From Bemisia tabaci (taxonomy: Eukaryota; Arthropoda; Insecta; Hemiptera; Aleyrodidae): a stretch of 64,000 nt of DNA. The notes under the pieces were generated by a model. It saw nothing but the letters and a program-made list of their open reading frames with translations. It was not told the origin of the DNA and did no database searches. A program made the translations under genes and the position numbers. The stretch is taken from positions 24,490,382-24,554,381 of the forward strand of contig NC_092799.1 of NCBI RefSeq assembly GCF_918797505.1, in the 5' to 3' direction. Of this stretch, positions 53,201-64,000 are shown piece after piece (position 1 is the first letter of the stretch; the number at the start of each line of letters is the position of its first letter).

Positions 53201-56200
53201 AATTTTATCTCTGATCAGGATATAGAAGTGATTGAAACTCCCCCGAAAGCCCCCCCGACTCTTGTCGTATTGGATGATGAGGGGGATAATGATCAGAATG
53301 AAGGACCTAAGAAGACCAAGGTCACCTCCTCACCTATCATCATCAAATCGGTCGAAGATATCAACAATTCTCTTGCTGCTCAAGTAGCCTCTCCTCTTGA
53401 AGAGGGCCAGCTCAGACCGATCTCAAGCTCAGAGGAACGAGAATGTCTAAAGGCTGCACTTATAGAAAGAAGTGCTGTTCTTACAGCCAAAATTGCTGAA
53501 CTCAAGAAAAGCTTAAATTCTCAGGGAGAGGATGTGAAAGTAAAAAGTAAACCTAGTAAAAGAAAAGGAGATTCTGCAAAAAGGAGAATTTTGCAAGCTG
53601 AACTTGCAAGTAAAGTCGGCGCTGCCACCTCAGCACTATCAATTTCGACTGCAGATAGTCGAGAGAAACATAAATGTGAAAATGGAAGGGAAAATCTTCA
53701 CCTTGACAGTACCAAAGACATGGCTGAATCTGGCAATGAAGAAATGGTATCATTACTTTCAGAAAGAAAGAAGAAGAGAACAAGAATAGTAACGAATCAT
53801 GACAGCGCAAAACTGATTCTTCCCTTAAATGCAGCAATGCCAGAGACTAAAACCTCCAACCAGAAGAAAAAGAGTGATTTGACTTCTGATACTTCAAGTG
53901 ACCTTGGACAGGTCACTGAAGTAAATTTTTCATCAGCTGAAAGCAGCAAAGAAGACAGGATTAGTGTTGATTGTCAGTTGGACAAGAGGAAGAGCAAAGA
54001 AGAGACAGTAGATAAAAATTGCAATATCTCCAAAAAGAATCAGAATGATTCAAAATTGGCATCCGAAGTAACTGCCAAAGAAAATGAATGTGTGGTGGAT
54101 ACTAAATTTGTAAATAAATTAGATGAAGTTCCTAAAAAATTGCCCACAGCACTGACACCTGAGGATACCGTTACCAATAGTGAAGTCTCGAAAACCGTGC
54201 ATAGCGATAAGACTGTCCTCTCAAAATCTGAGAAAGGCCCCACCTCAAATAAACCAAAAGAAAATTTAAAAGACTTGAAAAATTCAGACAAGAGTAAATC
54301 ATCTCATTCAAAATCATCAAAATCTGATTCTCAAGGAAATTTGGTCACAGATAAACCAAGTAAACATAAATTAAGTGAAGACTCTGCCCTCAAACAATTC
54401 AATGACATTGCCACCACCATTGCTAACCACCATACACCAAAAGATAATTTAAAAGACTTGAAAAATTCAGACAAGAGTAAATCATTTCATTCAATATCAT
54501 CCAAGTCTGATTTGCAAGAAAATTTGGTCACAGACAAACCAATTAAACATAAATTAAGTGAAAACTCTGCCCTCAAACAATTCAATGACATTGCTACCAC
54601 CATTGCCAACCACCGTGCACCAGCACCAACCAACGCCTCTGAAAAATGTGATAAGTCAGCTGACCCATCTTTTCTTTCTCAAGGAGACAAGTCTAGTAAC
54701 AATTGCAGTATTCCCATCGAAGTCCATGAAGATAAATCAACTCATAATAGTACAAAAGACAAAATATCTGTCAGTAAACTCGAGAGTGACAAAGGCTCTA
54801 AACATGCAGAAAAAGGCGCTAAACTATCTAGTAAAGAAGGAAATCATAATCTAAATAAAGACATGAAAAGGTCTAAACTTGACGGTGTCAAAGATAGTAA
54901 ACATTTGGAAAAACATGCCAAACCATCTAGTAAAGAAAGGAATGATAATTTGAAAATGACCAAAGTTGACAGCGATAAAGACTCTAAGCATTCGGAAAAA
55001 GGTGCGAAACCATCCAGTAAAGGAGGAAATGATAATTTGAATAAAGATGTGAAAAAGTCTAAACTTGACAGTAACAAAGATTCTACACATTTGGAAAAAC
55101 GCGCCACACTCTCCAGTAAAGAGGGGAATGATAATCTGAATAAAGTAGAAAAATCCTTTAAGAAGGTTCGAACTTTATCTTCATCATCTGAAGATTCAGT
55201 CAAAGGACTTGAACAGAGTAATAATAGTACAGAAATGAGGAAGATCTCATCATCAAAACTACTAAAAGATGCAGGCAGTATAAAACATGCAGAAAAAGAG
55301 AAAATTCCTTCCTCAAAAACAGTCGGCAACTCTAGTCAAAAAGTTCACCTCCCATACGAAGATAAAACTATTCCAAAAATGAAAGGCTATATTTTGTGCC
55401 CCAAAGATTCGAATACACACAAGGAATCTAAGACACTGAATATCAATGAACAATCCTCTCTGAAGTTACTAGACTCATCAGCAGCCTCAGTGGTGGCGGC
55501 TCCTCCTCATAGAAACCAAGAGAAACTATCAACAGAAATTGGTAGTGTAGCTCCCGCTAAAAGTGAACCATTGAGCCAACGACCCGCAAGCAGATCCGAT
55601 GAAAAATCAAATCGAGATTTGATTTCAGCTGGAGTAACTCTAACAAATTGCACAGTAGCATTGCGTAGGATACCCGATAGTACCTTTTTGAGACTTTCCA
55701 CCAAAGGCAGCATACGAATAAAAACAAAATACACTAATAGACCATCCTGGGCATTTAATAAAGTCAAGAGGCCTCGTCCAATCATTACTGATTCAGATTC
55801 AGATGAAGAAACTTCAAAAGTTTTGGCAAGAAAACGTCTTTCAGTGCTTGATTCTGATTCTGAGGAATCTGAAAGTAAAAAATCAAAACCACCTGTCAAA
55901 AAGCGTGTATCCATATTAGATTCAGACAGTGAGTTAATGTCAGATAATGAGAAACCAAAGCCTATTCTTAAGAGGCGTGCATCAAGAATAGAGTCTGACT
56001 CAGATTCAACCCCAGAAAACTCACCGATTCAAGCTCCTCAATGCAAACGACGTCTTCCGGAGTCATTCACCAATTCAAATAAGGCAAGTGAGACTGTAGA
56101 AACCTCAGCTCCTCTTCAGCGTTTAATGTCTAAGATATCCTCAGACTCAGATAAAACTGTTGTAGAAAACAGTAAAACACTCAAAGAACAGAAGAGGCTT

Positions 56201-59200
56201 GAGGTAGATTCTGTGATGAAGGATTCTACCCTTCTCAAGAAGAAGAATTTGACATCTGTAACAAAGAGTATTGAAACTACGAAAAAAGTGAAAGAAGAAG
56301 CCAGTAAATCTGTTGAAGAGAAGCTCCATGAAAATATTCCTAAATTTCAGATGAAGTCATTTAAGATCCCTAAACTTAAAAAGCCCACCAGTAGCTCAGA
56401 GTCAAATGAGAGAATTGAAAAAAGGTCTATTTTAAATGACAGAAACAGTAATACGATCCTACCTGACGATCGACCCAAAGAAGTAGTTCCTAAGCCAGTT
56501 TTGAAAGGACTTAGGAACCGGGCTGCATCCCTCGCAAGCCGCGCGGTAAAATCAGACAGTAAAACCACTCAGGTTGATCCAGCAAAAACACCGAGAGAGA
56601 GCTCTATTCAAGAAGAAAAGTGCTTTTTGAATTTGAACACTGCGCAATGGAACGAAAATTCAACACTCAAAGAAAATGTCGCTACCTCTTCTGGTCCTCT
56701 GGAAGATAACGAAAAAATTCCTGCTCAAGGTACAAAACATCTGGCCAATGCAGACACAAAAGTGGTCAACATAAACACAAGTAAAATTACCCCGAATGTT
56801 GTTGGATCAAGAGATACTTGCCATGTCGACGTAATGGAATCTCGTAATGAAGAACCTGAGCTGCCAGAAGAACCCTCTTGTGAAACTAATTTTGCTGTGG
56901 AAAAAGTGGTCGCTCTCACGCAAAATGCTGGAGAAGTGGTTTCATGTGTTGGTGACAGTGATTCATGTTCAGCTCATACCTCCGAGACTGTAATAGAAAT
57001 GAATGTTGAAGTGAGTGATTCCTCTACTAATAAAGATATTTTGCTGAAAGAGGGAAAAGATACAGCATCAAATACTCCCGCAATTAGTGACACCACTTCC
57101 TCTGAAGGTTTGACTTCGTTGGCAGTGAAGGAGAAAAATGCAGAATTAGAAGTTCCTTGTGTAGAGGAAAATATCACCCCAAATGATCCAAATTCTGATA
57201 CTCCTGCAGTAAATGATAAAAAGCTAATAAGTCCCTCAAACTTTCAATCTGATGTCTCCTCTAAAAATCTATTTCCTGGAGCTGAGGAGTGTAAAGACAT
57301 CAATGCAATAGTTCCTGTCAGCGGCGAAGATATTTCACCAGAAAGTTTTACAGCAGTCCCCAAAGAAGAAGAAGAAGGAGAAGAAGAAGAAGAAGAAGAA
57401 GAAGAAGAAGAAGGAGAAGAAGAAGAAGGAGAAGAAGAAGAAGAAGAAGAAGAAGAAGAAGAAATCAAAAATAGTCTGATTTGCTCAAACAAAGCTCCCT
57501 CTGAGGTCAAGGCTGTTCCCAAAACTGATATTGAATCTAAAACTGAGTTGGTGGAATCAACGACCGAGAAGTCTGTACCTGAATCACCAAGTAAATCTTC
57601 ATTAACTGAAAGTAAGCACTTTTCTTTTCCCCATTCAATGTTTTTCCACAAAATTTGTTGCTCGTTTCAATTTTTTCATTGTTGTTTATTCAACAACTGT
57701 TTATTTCAACCTTTAAGTGTTTCATTCTTCCGTCACTATAGTGGTTCTACTGTTTTCTTGCTAATAGTAATCATCACTTCTGAAACAAAGAGCCCTACAA
57801 TAATTGAGGATTTCTTGGTAAGAGGGCATATCTCGTCCCCACGTCCGTTTTCAGGAGGAAGTATTTTCTTTATAGCATCCAACAATATACAGTTCGTACA
57901 TGTTCCTATAGAAAGAAGTGAAATAGAGATCATAGTGTGTGGGAGGGATGTACATTTTTGGCATTTTTGTGTATAGAGGCAGTGTTTAACAAAACTGCGT
58001 TGCAAAGTGGACATCTGTGCGCCTGTTTCATCTGCGCGTCCATGGTTAGTGGACGATGACTTTAATTCCTCTTATTTTTTTAATTGAAACAAAAAATTAG
58101 ACATGTTGTCATAATTGAACCTATCTCACCCATCATCTACGCCACAAGAAAAACAACATCAACAATCAGAAACAAATTATCTCAGCACAAGAAAATCGTT
58201 CACTGGCAAAAGGTTGCATAGCTTGTTTTTGTAAAAGCTTCACATTAGGACAACCTTACGTGCCAGACATCTGCAATTTTGCACACTTCATTTCAACGGA
58301 TTAGTGTGCAGGAATAACTTTAAGGTTGGGGGACTTTTCAACTATCGCAGAAAGGACACTTTTTATCATGTAAAATGTATTTTCCTGAAAAGAACGATTT
58401 TCATTTTACTATGCTCTTCTATTGAAGAAGTCCTCAATGGTAATCATACTTTAAACAAAAAAAAAAAAATGATCCTCATAGAGGGCTGTGGTAGCTCAGA
58501 GATTTTGCAGTTCTTCCCAAATCCGCTCCCAGTAACAGGATGTTCTCGAATTTGAAAAAATTGCTGTTCACATTTTAAATGTATCATAATGAGATGTGTA
58601 AGTTTTTAAAGGCAGTGTATAAAAGAAGCAGAAACTTTCAGCAACCCTGCATTTTGTTATTTTTCAATGTCATCAGATTTTTTCACTGTTTGGAAAATGT
58701 TTTTTCCATCTTGTAAAATTTTTCAAAAAATTGGTTCTATGTTTTCTTAGTAATGTCCTAATATCTACAGTCAAGTTTTATGAATAATTAGTATTCAAAA
58801 TGATCAATTGATTCACTCTCATTTTATTTTTGAATTTTGAGCATATTTTCCACTTCTCTTTAAAACATGACCTATTGACCTCAGAGGTACTACTTTACAT
58901 TTCAATTGGCTCTTGGAAAAACGTCTGATATCTCTATCATCAATTTTTTTCTTTTTTAATGTAGTGTTCTCAAAGAACAATCGCATCTTTTCCGTCATTA
59001 TACACCCTAATACCCAGAAAATAGAATTACACATGTCTTTAGTTTGGTTTCTTTTCATTCTATACCCAAAACTCGATTCTGTGTGATTTGCTTCTTTATA
59101 TCTTAAGTTTGGAATAATTCAACTGATCCTTTCTTTCTATTTATATTTATTTTTCTCTTTTTTTCAGGAATAGCCCAGCAAATTGAAAGAAAAAGAAAGA

Positions 59201-59790
59201 TTAAAGAGCATAAGATTGCTCTTGATAAACAAAACCTGAAGAGAAAGATCAAACGGATGAAACTAGGAAAGAAGATCGAAAAATTATTGGATAAAAATCT
59301 TGTTCTCAAAGCAACTTTAACCCATTATAAAGGTAAGCTAAAAGAAGCAAATGAAAGGAATCTCATTCTGGAAAAGGAATCCTCCGGAAACGTTAAAAGT
59401 AGCAAAGCCGTACAATGTTCTATTTCCTCATCTGGAGTATCTGCAGCCAAAGTTTCAACATCAGCCTCTTCACCAAGTATTAGCCGTAGTCCAATTACTA
59501 AGACATCTGCTGCATCACCCTCCTCGCCAGCTTCAAGCCGGAGCCCAATTATTAACAAACATCTCAAGTCCTCACCTCTTTTAACCTATAAAGCTAGGAG
59601 AGGTCTGAAAGTTTGGAATTATTTACAAAGCCAAAATTCCAAGAAAACTGTAAGTTGTCAGGCTGATGGATCGAAACTTGATTGTAAGTTAATAAACACA
59701 AATCATTATTACTTACTCGATACATCAGAGTTAAATCTTCCATATGTGATAAATGCACTTAAAGAGTACCAGGATTCATCTGATAGTTGA
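48772..59790 (+). CDS. Large RS-rich, Ser/Lys/Glu-rich nuclear-type protein, about 2,581 aa
   Basis: Inferred join: 48772-50282, 51204-51597, 52394-57611, 59168-59790. All introns are GT-AG and phases agree (2, 0, 1). The start has a strong ATG context. Order: acidic N-terminus (1-60); helical, Lys-tailed segment (about 330-410, ending in an eight-Lys run); RS domain spanning the exon 2/3 junction (about 461-590); short charged coiled coil (about 594-620); Pro/Gln-rich region (about 640-880); long Lys/Ser-rich disordered region with internal repeats (about 1256-1560); DSDSE repeats (about 1768-1840); poly-Glu (about 2293-2328); basic coiled coil (about 2377-2440) and a Ser/Pro-rich tail. RS domains are typical of proteins at splicing speckles or the transcription machinery, so a nuclear RNA-processing role is inferred. 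No enzyme or zinc-finger motif was seen and the family is not recognised. Confidence 0.85.
50358..50579 (+). mobile_element. 5'-truncated LINE insertion with 13-bp target duplication
   Basis: Encodes the last about 65 residues of a LINE reverse transcriptase (RLPKQVLDWVPPGKRRRG, RPVKGWRQGVDEE), a stop, then AGCGACTTT and a TA-repeat tail. TAAACTAACAGGA lies on both sides (50345-50357 and 50580-50592). The frame is intact to its stop, so this is younger than the copy in intron 1. Short TA-type tails fit RTE-like elements (inference). Confidence 0.87.
50593..51203 (+). other. Intron 2 remainder of the large gene
   Basis: AT-rich; the acceptor is TTGTTTGTAG|G at 51203/51204. No other feature seen. 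Confidence 0.5.
51204..51597 (+). CDS. Coding exon 2 of the large RS gene
   Basis: Completes the Arg codon split at the exon 1 donor and continues RSRSRSPLSRGRRIDYRRSRS, then RSPSRKQQLDKLREKLKKE. Ends NITI at ATA|GTAAGT, phase 0. RS composition continuing across the junction strongly supports the splice. Confidence 0.88.
51598..52393 (+). other. Intron 3 of the large gene
   Basis: The acceptor is CCTTTTGCAG|CC at 52393/52394. An AG after a T-run at 51727 was considered as an extra exon and rejected on phase. Confidence 0.55.
52394..57611 (+). CDS. Coding exon 3 of the large RS gene (5.2 kb)
   Basis: 1,739 codons plus one base, starting PSNPNASYLPAQSDF. It holds the Pro/Gln-rich part, the Lys/Ser repeats, the DSDSE repeats and the poly-Glu tract. 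The donor ACTGAAA|GTAAGC follows KSSLTE. The reading frame stays open for a further 365 bases of intron. Confidence 0.9.
54253..54622 (+). repeat. In-frame tandem duplication of 183 bp (61 aa)
   Basis: The unit starting at 54253 recurs at 54436; both encode KxNLKDLKNSDKSKS through LKQFNDIATTIANH with only a few changes (KSSKSDSQGN versus ISSKSDLQEN). The high similarity suggests a recent expansion. Confidence 0.88.
54773..55150 (+). repeat. Four coding repeats of 29-33 aa
   Basis: Units share the pattern SKLDSDKDSKH-EKGAK-SSKEGNDNLNKD. Changes between units are mostly conservative, and the unit length varies slightly (33, 29, 33, 32). Confidence 0.85.
55785..56010 (+). repeat. DSDSE phospho-acceptor-like repeats
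   Basis: A basic-Ser-hydrophobic-(D/E)SDSE pattern occurs in order: PIITDSDSDEE, KRLSVLDSDSEESE, KRVSILDSDSE, RRASRIESDSDS. The SDSE cores resemble casein kinase 2 sites, and the K/R-x-S positions suit basophilic kinases (motif inference only). Confidence 0.8.
57366..57466 (+). repeat. (GAA/GGA)n microsatellite encoding poly-Glu
   Basis: About 34 consecutive codons are GAA with a few GGA, in frame, giving Glu runs broken by single Gly. Such a triplet tract is prone to length change without loss of frame. Confidence 0.88.
57612..59167 (+). other. Last intron of the large gene
   Basis: The acceptor CTTTTTTTCAG|GA is at 59167/59168. The first 365 bases are open in the upstream frame (to about 57976). 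A segment near 58484 (GGGCTGTGGTAGCTCAGAG) resembles the tRNA-like text at 43853, but too weakly to call. Confidence 0.5.
59168..59790 (+). CDS. Last coding exon of the large RS gene
   Basis: Encodes RIAQQIERKRKIKEHKIALD through a strongly basic coiled coil, then Ser/Pro-rich repeats (SRSPI twice: SPSISRSPITK and PASSRSPIINK) and a more ordered end (LKVWNYLQSQN, HYYLLDTSELNLPYVINALK). Stop TGA at 59788-59790. Confidence 0.87.
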
Positions 59791-59909
59791 AGTTCAGTTA
59801 GAAGTAATTGTAGAAGTTTTCAAATTTCTTATCCCTCTTTTTTATTTTTTAGCCAACTTCCCTCATCTAATGCAACACTTCTAAGCATATCTTTCTATAT
59901 TTAAAGAAT

Positions 59910-59915
59910 AATAAA
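59910..59915 (+). terminator. Poly(A) signal of the large RS gene
   Basis: AATAAA 120 bases after the stop; another AATAAA lies at 60382-60387 and could give a longer 3' UTR. Confidence 0.55.
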
Positions 59916-60387
59916 TGTTAAGAGAGTTATCACTTTAGTTTTTCAATCAAAATTATTTTCGGATTTATTTTTCTATACAAGTGTATCTATGTTTGATAGA
60001 CCAGTTGTGCTCCAATTCATGTTTTTCTGGTGGTTACATAGCAAATAATGACCGTTTGTGCTTGAACTATGAGCTTAATTGTAAAGTCATAATCTTTTGT
60101 AGCAATGATTACCTCAATTTCTCGAAGTATTGATTTTTTTAATGGGAAATGTGGAACTTACAACGTAGGTGCAATACAGTCTCTATCTTTGTTCACTATC
60201 CATCAGCTTAGCAAATCGTCGTACTTTCAAATTGTAGGTAACAGACTGATTCTTTTTTCCCTCTCTATAGAACGCAGTGAGCACAACAATACTTGAAAAA
60301 AAATTGAATGTCTTGCTTTGATAACTGCCTGACTGTGTTGTGAACTCTATTGCATTTAAGTTTTTACATTTTCATTTTTGCAATAAA

Positions 60388-63300
60388 TATTAGCCAGCAT
60401 GCTTCATAGAAAGGTTCTAAAATTTCATAATGTATTTATTTAAAAAAAATTAACTTAACAAAAGGATTTTTTTTGACTCAGTACCTTCGTTCGTTCTCTT
60501 TTTCCCAAAGAGCTGAAACATTGCAGTAGAGTTTGATAGCTTCTGAAGCAAGCCACTAAATTATATCGTACGTTGTCTCGTGTAATCTGTTGTACAATGA
60601 AACTGCTAAGTTAATTCATTTTAAGTTTGGTACACTCTTGATGTAAATTGGGTGCCATCAAGTAGTAGTGACCAGTCTATATCAGGAGTTTTAAGAAATC
60701 GGTTTTTGTACAATAGTTTAGCTTTGGTATGCATATAAAATTGTGAGAAGGTGAAGTGACGTATGCCAAGTCAAATCAGAGGTGGATTATGAATTTTAAT
60801 TTAGAATTAGAAGTGCAGATATCTCTCAATATTTCATCAAAGGCCCAAGTTATTCAAGAGGTTTTTTAAAACTTTCTTGCTATCAAATCATTACCTCTAA
60901 ATGCAATAATTGCTCTTGTTGTTTATTCAATTAAAACAATCTGCACAAAAGTATTTTGGCCCTTTCTTCGATCACTCCACAATACCTACTGCTTGGTGAC
61001 ATCCAGCTATTACGTTCCTTGTTTCTTTGATTGAAGTGAAATGTTTTTACAGAATTTTTTTGCACCGCAAGTTATTTCTGTTCGTAGTTCCATATTCTTA
61101 CCAACCTATTTGTTCTTTGTATTGCAGTTTTTCAAATTTTTATTATGATTTTTCTATTTAAGAAGGGAAGAATGGCGTGTATTGGTCAAAGTATTTTGAT
61201 GGCCATACTCAAAAGCTTCCTATCTTAATCCCTGTCTTAAAAAATGCCAGCTTAAATTTTATTTTTCTTATTGGAAAGAGCCAAGTAATGCTTGAAATTT
61301 TTTGTAAAATATTTTCCTATCAAGGAAGATAAGTCACAGAATTTTTCAAGAAATTGTGTCTGTTAAGTTTTCAACTAAAGAAATCAAGTATGACGGAAAA
61401 TCTGAAATATGGCATATCAGGATTTTCGGTTTCGGAGTTCAGCCATCCATTGTGTACCTCTATACTTGTATGTTGTGTTGCAGGGAAATTTATATTAACT
61501 TGCCAATATAATACCTAGTCTTTAGTATAGAAGTGGAGAGGGATAAAAAAAAATGTTAGTTCAACAAAAATAACATCTTGAAAAAAAATTCACTTATAAC
61601 ACGCCTGTTGTTAACACTTTCCATTTGGTTAGAAAATTGGTATTCCGTGTAAACAAAGAGAATTGAACCATTGAAACTGGAAGGTAAATTTTTCTGGACC
61701 GGTTATGACCTGTCCAATTTAGGTCTTTTGAAGCCCATTTGAGCTTTAAGTATTAATTTGTTTATCCTATATTTTTGAATAAATCAAAGTCTATTTTTTA
61801 CACGTGTAAGTTTTGGGAAATTTAACTGTAAGTCAACTTACCATCGCCAGATTAGCACACAATTGTTATACCATTTGAATCTCTCCTTAATGTGTAAGTG
61901 CTCTAAAATCAAAACATTTGGCATGTTTTCTATTTGTTTGGTATGATAATGAGAGAACTTGCAAGAACTGCAGAATGGGCCCTCAGGGATTTGAATTTTC
62001 ATTTCAATGCTTCACTGGTAGATGGAATCTGAAATCCAGGGTCATGTAACCAACAGATAGCGAATGTTAGTAGTTTATTAGGGATGAATCTATTTGTGGG
62101 TCCAACTTTAGAAATACTCATGAAAACTGGTGATGTCTGAGTTTACTTTGATGTATTTTGTTTGTCGACAGTAATAATAGAGATTAAAATAATGAAGATG
62201 ACTCTCTTGATGTCTTCGGAACGTCTGAGAAGAATGGATAGCAAATAATTGCAGGGTAATGATTCCCATGCAATATTTTCGTAAAAGCGCGAGCGTCATA
62301 TTAGCATCAGTGTTGTCAAGCTTAATAGAGTGATTCGACTGATGACTGTCCCTCACTAAAACACCCGACATCAGGAACGTCACCATTGTTGTAGAAGTAG
62401 AAAGTAAAATTCACCTCTTCATAGGTGCATTCCATAAGGGAGGGGACTCAGAAAAAGATTGTTATGTACTATTTAGGAAGATAGCAAAGTATTTTATTTT
62501 TGTGTTCATTTTATTTTTATTTTTTAGTGGTTTATATTCTCAATTACCATAGTGGGCAATAAGGTGAATGAATAATTTATTCTTGAAATCAACAGCAGGA
62601 TGAAAATGACATGTGTTTTGTCCTTTATCATGACTATAATTGTGCCTGTCTTTTTTTCAAACTTTTTGTGGAAACAAGACATATCTTAAGCAGAATTTTC
62701 TGTACTGTCATCTGCTGTCTCACATGCAGTAATAGGATTTTTTTTTTTTAAACATTACTTTTACAGGAATCAATGTTGTATTCCAAGTCTGTACTTTACT
62801 CGGCTCAACATAGCTTTATTCGCTCTTTTTGTAATTTGATAACGTTCTTGGTCTTTGAAAACTTGCAGGTAACTAAACATTCATAATGTAAGTAAATCAC
62901 CACAAAAATGAATTTATGTAATGGCCTGAAATAAGTAGACAAGCATGTAAGCACGTTCTCTTTATGTTTATAAAACAGGCTATTTTAAAAGAAAAGAAGA
63001 AGAAGAAAGGCTGGATTTTTTTTAAAGAAATAGAGGAATATATCGGGTCAACCCTGTCTCCATTACCGGCTTCCATCTTTATCTACATATATGTTGTGTT
63101 ACCGCCATTTTTTTCTTTTCTTTTGGAAATATTGAAAATTTTAGAAGCCAAGCTCATGCTAAACGAAAAAAACAATTAAAATAAGACAATTTGCTAGAAG
63201 TGCTAAGAACAAAATTGAAATGTCTGAAGTATGTATCTTAGGTGCACCTTTGTAGCATGAGTTTCATGTTCAAAGATTCACCAGTTATGATATCAGAGAG

Positions 63301-64000
63301 CTTAACAAACCTCTCATGGGTCAGTGGCGCGTATTTTTTTCTCAGTTCATTTTCTTCAAGTACTGAATGAATTGAGCTCCTAGTGATTATTTCGGATTTT
63401 TCTTCTTTTTCCACTTGGAATCACAGAGAAAATTGATTTTTTAGTCACCCAAATCTGGATCTATTTTAAAAACATTTTTGGCAGTCTGTTATAACATGAG
63501 GAGTCTGCATTTGCTGATGGACTGTAGCTCAGCTAAAGACTTGTCCTAGTTATGTCATCGCGACTATTAGCCCCTAGTTAATCTCATTTTCATATGCTTT
63601 TAGTCTCTCCTCAGAAGTGCTGTTTAAAATTTTTTAGTAGACTTTTTGGTTTTTCAAGTAACTTTATATGGGTAATATCCATCAGTTTTTGTGCCGAAAT
63701 TTCATGCCACTAACCCATCCTACTTTAATTTGTACCTCGGCACATTTTACTCACAATTTGCCTAATTTTTTGGAATCCAGCCTTTTAGCTTCGGGTGAGC
63801 CTTAATTTTTTTCATTTGCCTTATCAAACAAAAAGTCTGAGTAATATTTAATTCAACCTCAAATGAATTTTTTGGATACTTCATTACATCTTCTTGAACG
63901 CCCTCTCTCACAAAATGGCATTACTTTCAAGCATTATCAATCAATATGTGCAGGAAAATACTTTTTTCAAAACTTTGTACATAGTGAGTGTCATTTCCCC
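60388..64000. other. No gene seen; AT-rich 3' flank
   Basis: No supported reading frame and, unlike the first 46 kb, no recognisable MITE ends. This may be long 3' UTR or the intergenic flank of the large gene, or intron of a gene beyond the window. Confidence 0.45.

Noticed and set aside
58484..58552. tRNA- or SINE-like GGGCTGTGGTAGCTCAG
   Set aside because: Lacks a convincing B box, tail or target duplication; too weak to list as a gene.

Overview
The window looks like nuclear DNA of an arthropod, probably an insect. It is AT-rich, has spliced genes with GT-AG introns, and is packed with short non-autonomous DNA transposons (MITEs) and fragments of non-LTR retrotransposons. No bacterial, viral or organellar genes were seen. 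Some repeats (ends CTGCCGTGCTAAGG) resemble what I remember of whitefly genomes, but that is recollection only and should not be used to assign a species.

About 1-13.4 kb holds no supportable gene. It contains MITEs, a 1.5 kb hAT-like element with internal tandem repeats, and a purine tract followed by a pyrimidine tract. About 13.7-19.4 kb holds a two-exon minus-strand gene for a secreted protein of about 265 aa with unusually GC-rich exons. Its 4.85 kb intron is full of MITEs. Its first coding exon lies in a 2.4 kb tandem duplication (18974-23728) whose second copy is frameshifted. 24-35 kb is mostly mobile-element debris.

A second secreted-protein gene lies on the plus strand at 35.4-41.5 kb. 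It has a TATA/initiator promoter, a non-coding first exon and a His-rich coding exon carrying an apparent one-base deletion. The two secreted genes point away from each other. They share a signal peptide followed by LP, a GRQ...AAV start to the mature protein, a hydrophobic module ending NI..A..GAI..T, and a phase-1 intron right after that module. I infer that they are divergent members of one family that I do not recognise.

About 47.1-60 kb holds a large plus-strand gene with one inferred non-coding exon and four coding exons. Splice sites and phases join cleanly into about 2,581 residues. The protein is RS-rich, Ser/Lys/Glu-rich and largely disordered, with a basic coiled-coil C-terminus; it is likely nuclear and perhaps tied to RNA processing, but I do not recognise the family. 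Its introns carry two pieces of the same LINE family, one with a 13-bp target duplication. Nothing supportable was seen from 60.4 kb to the end beyond AT-rich, possibly 3'-flanking sequence.
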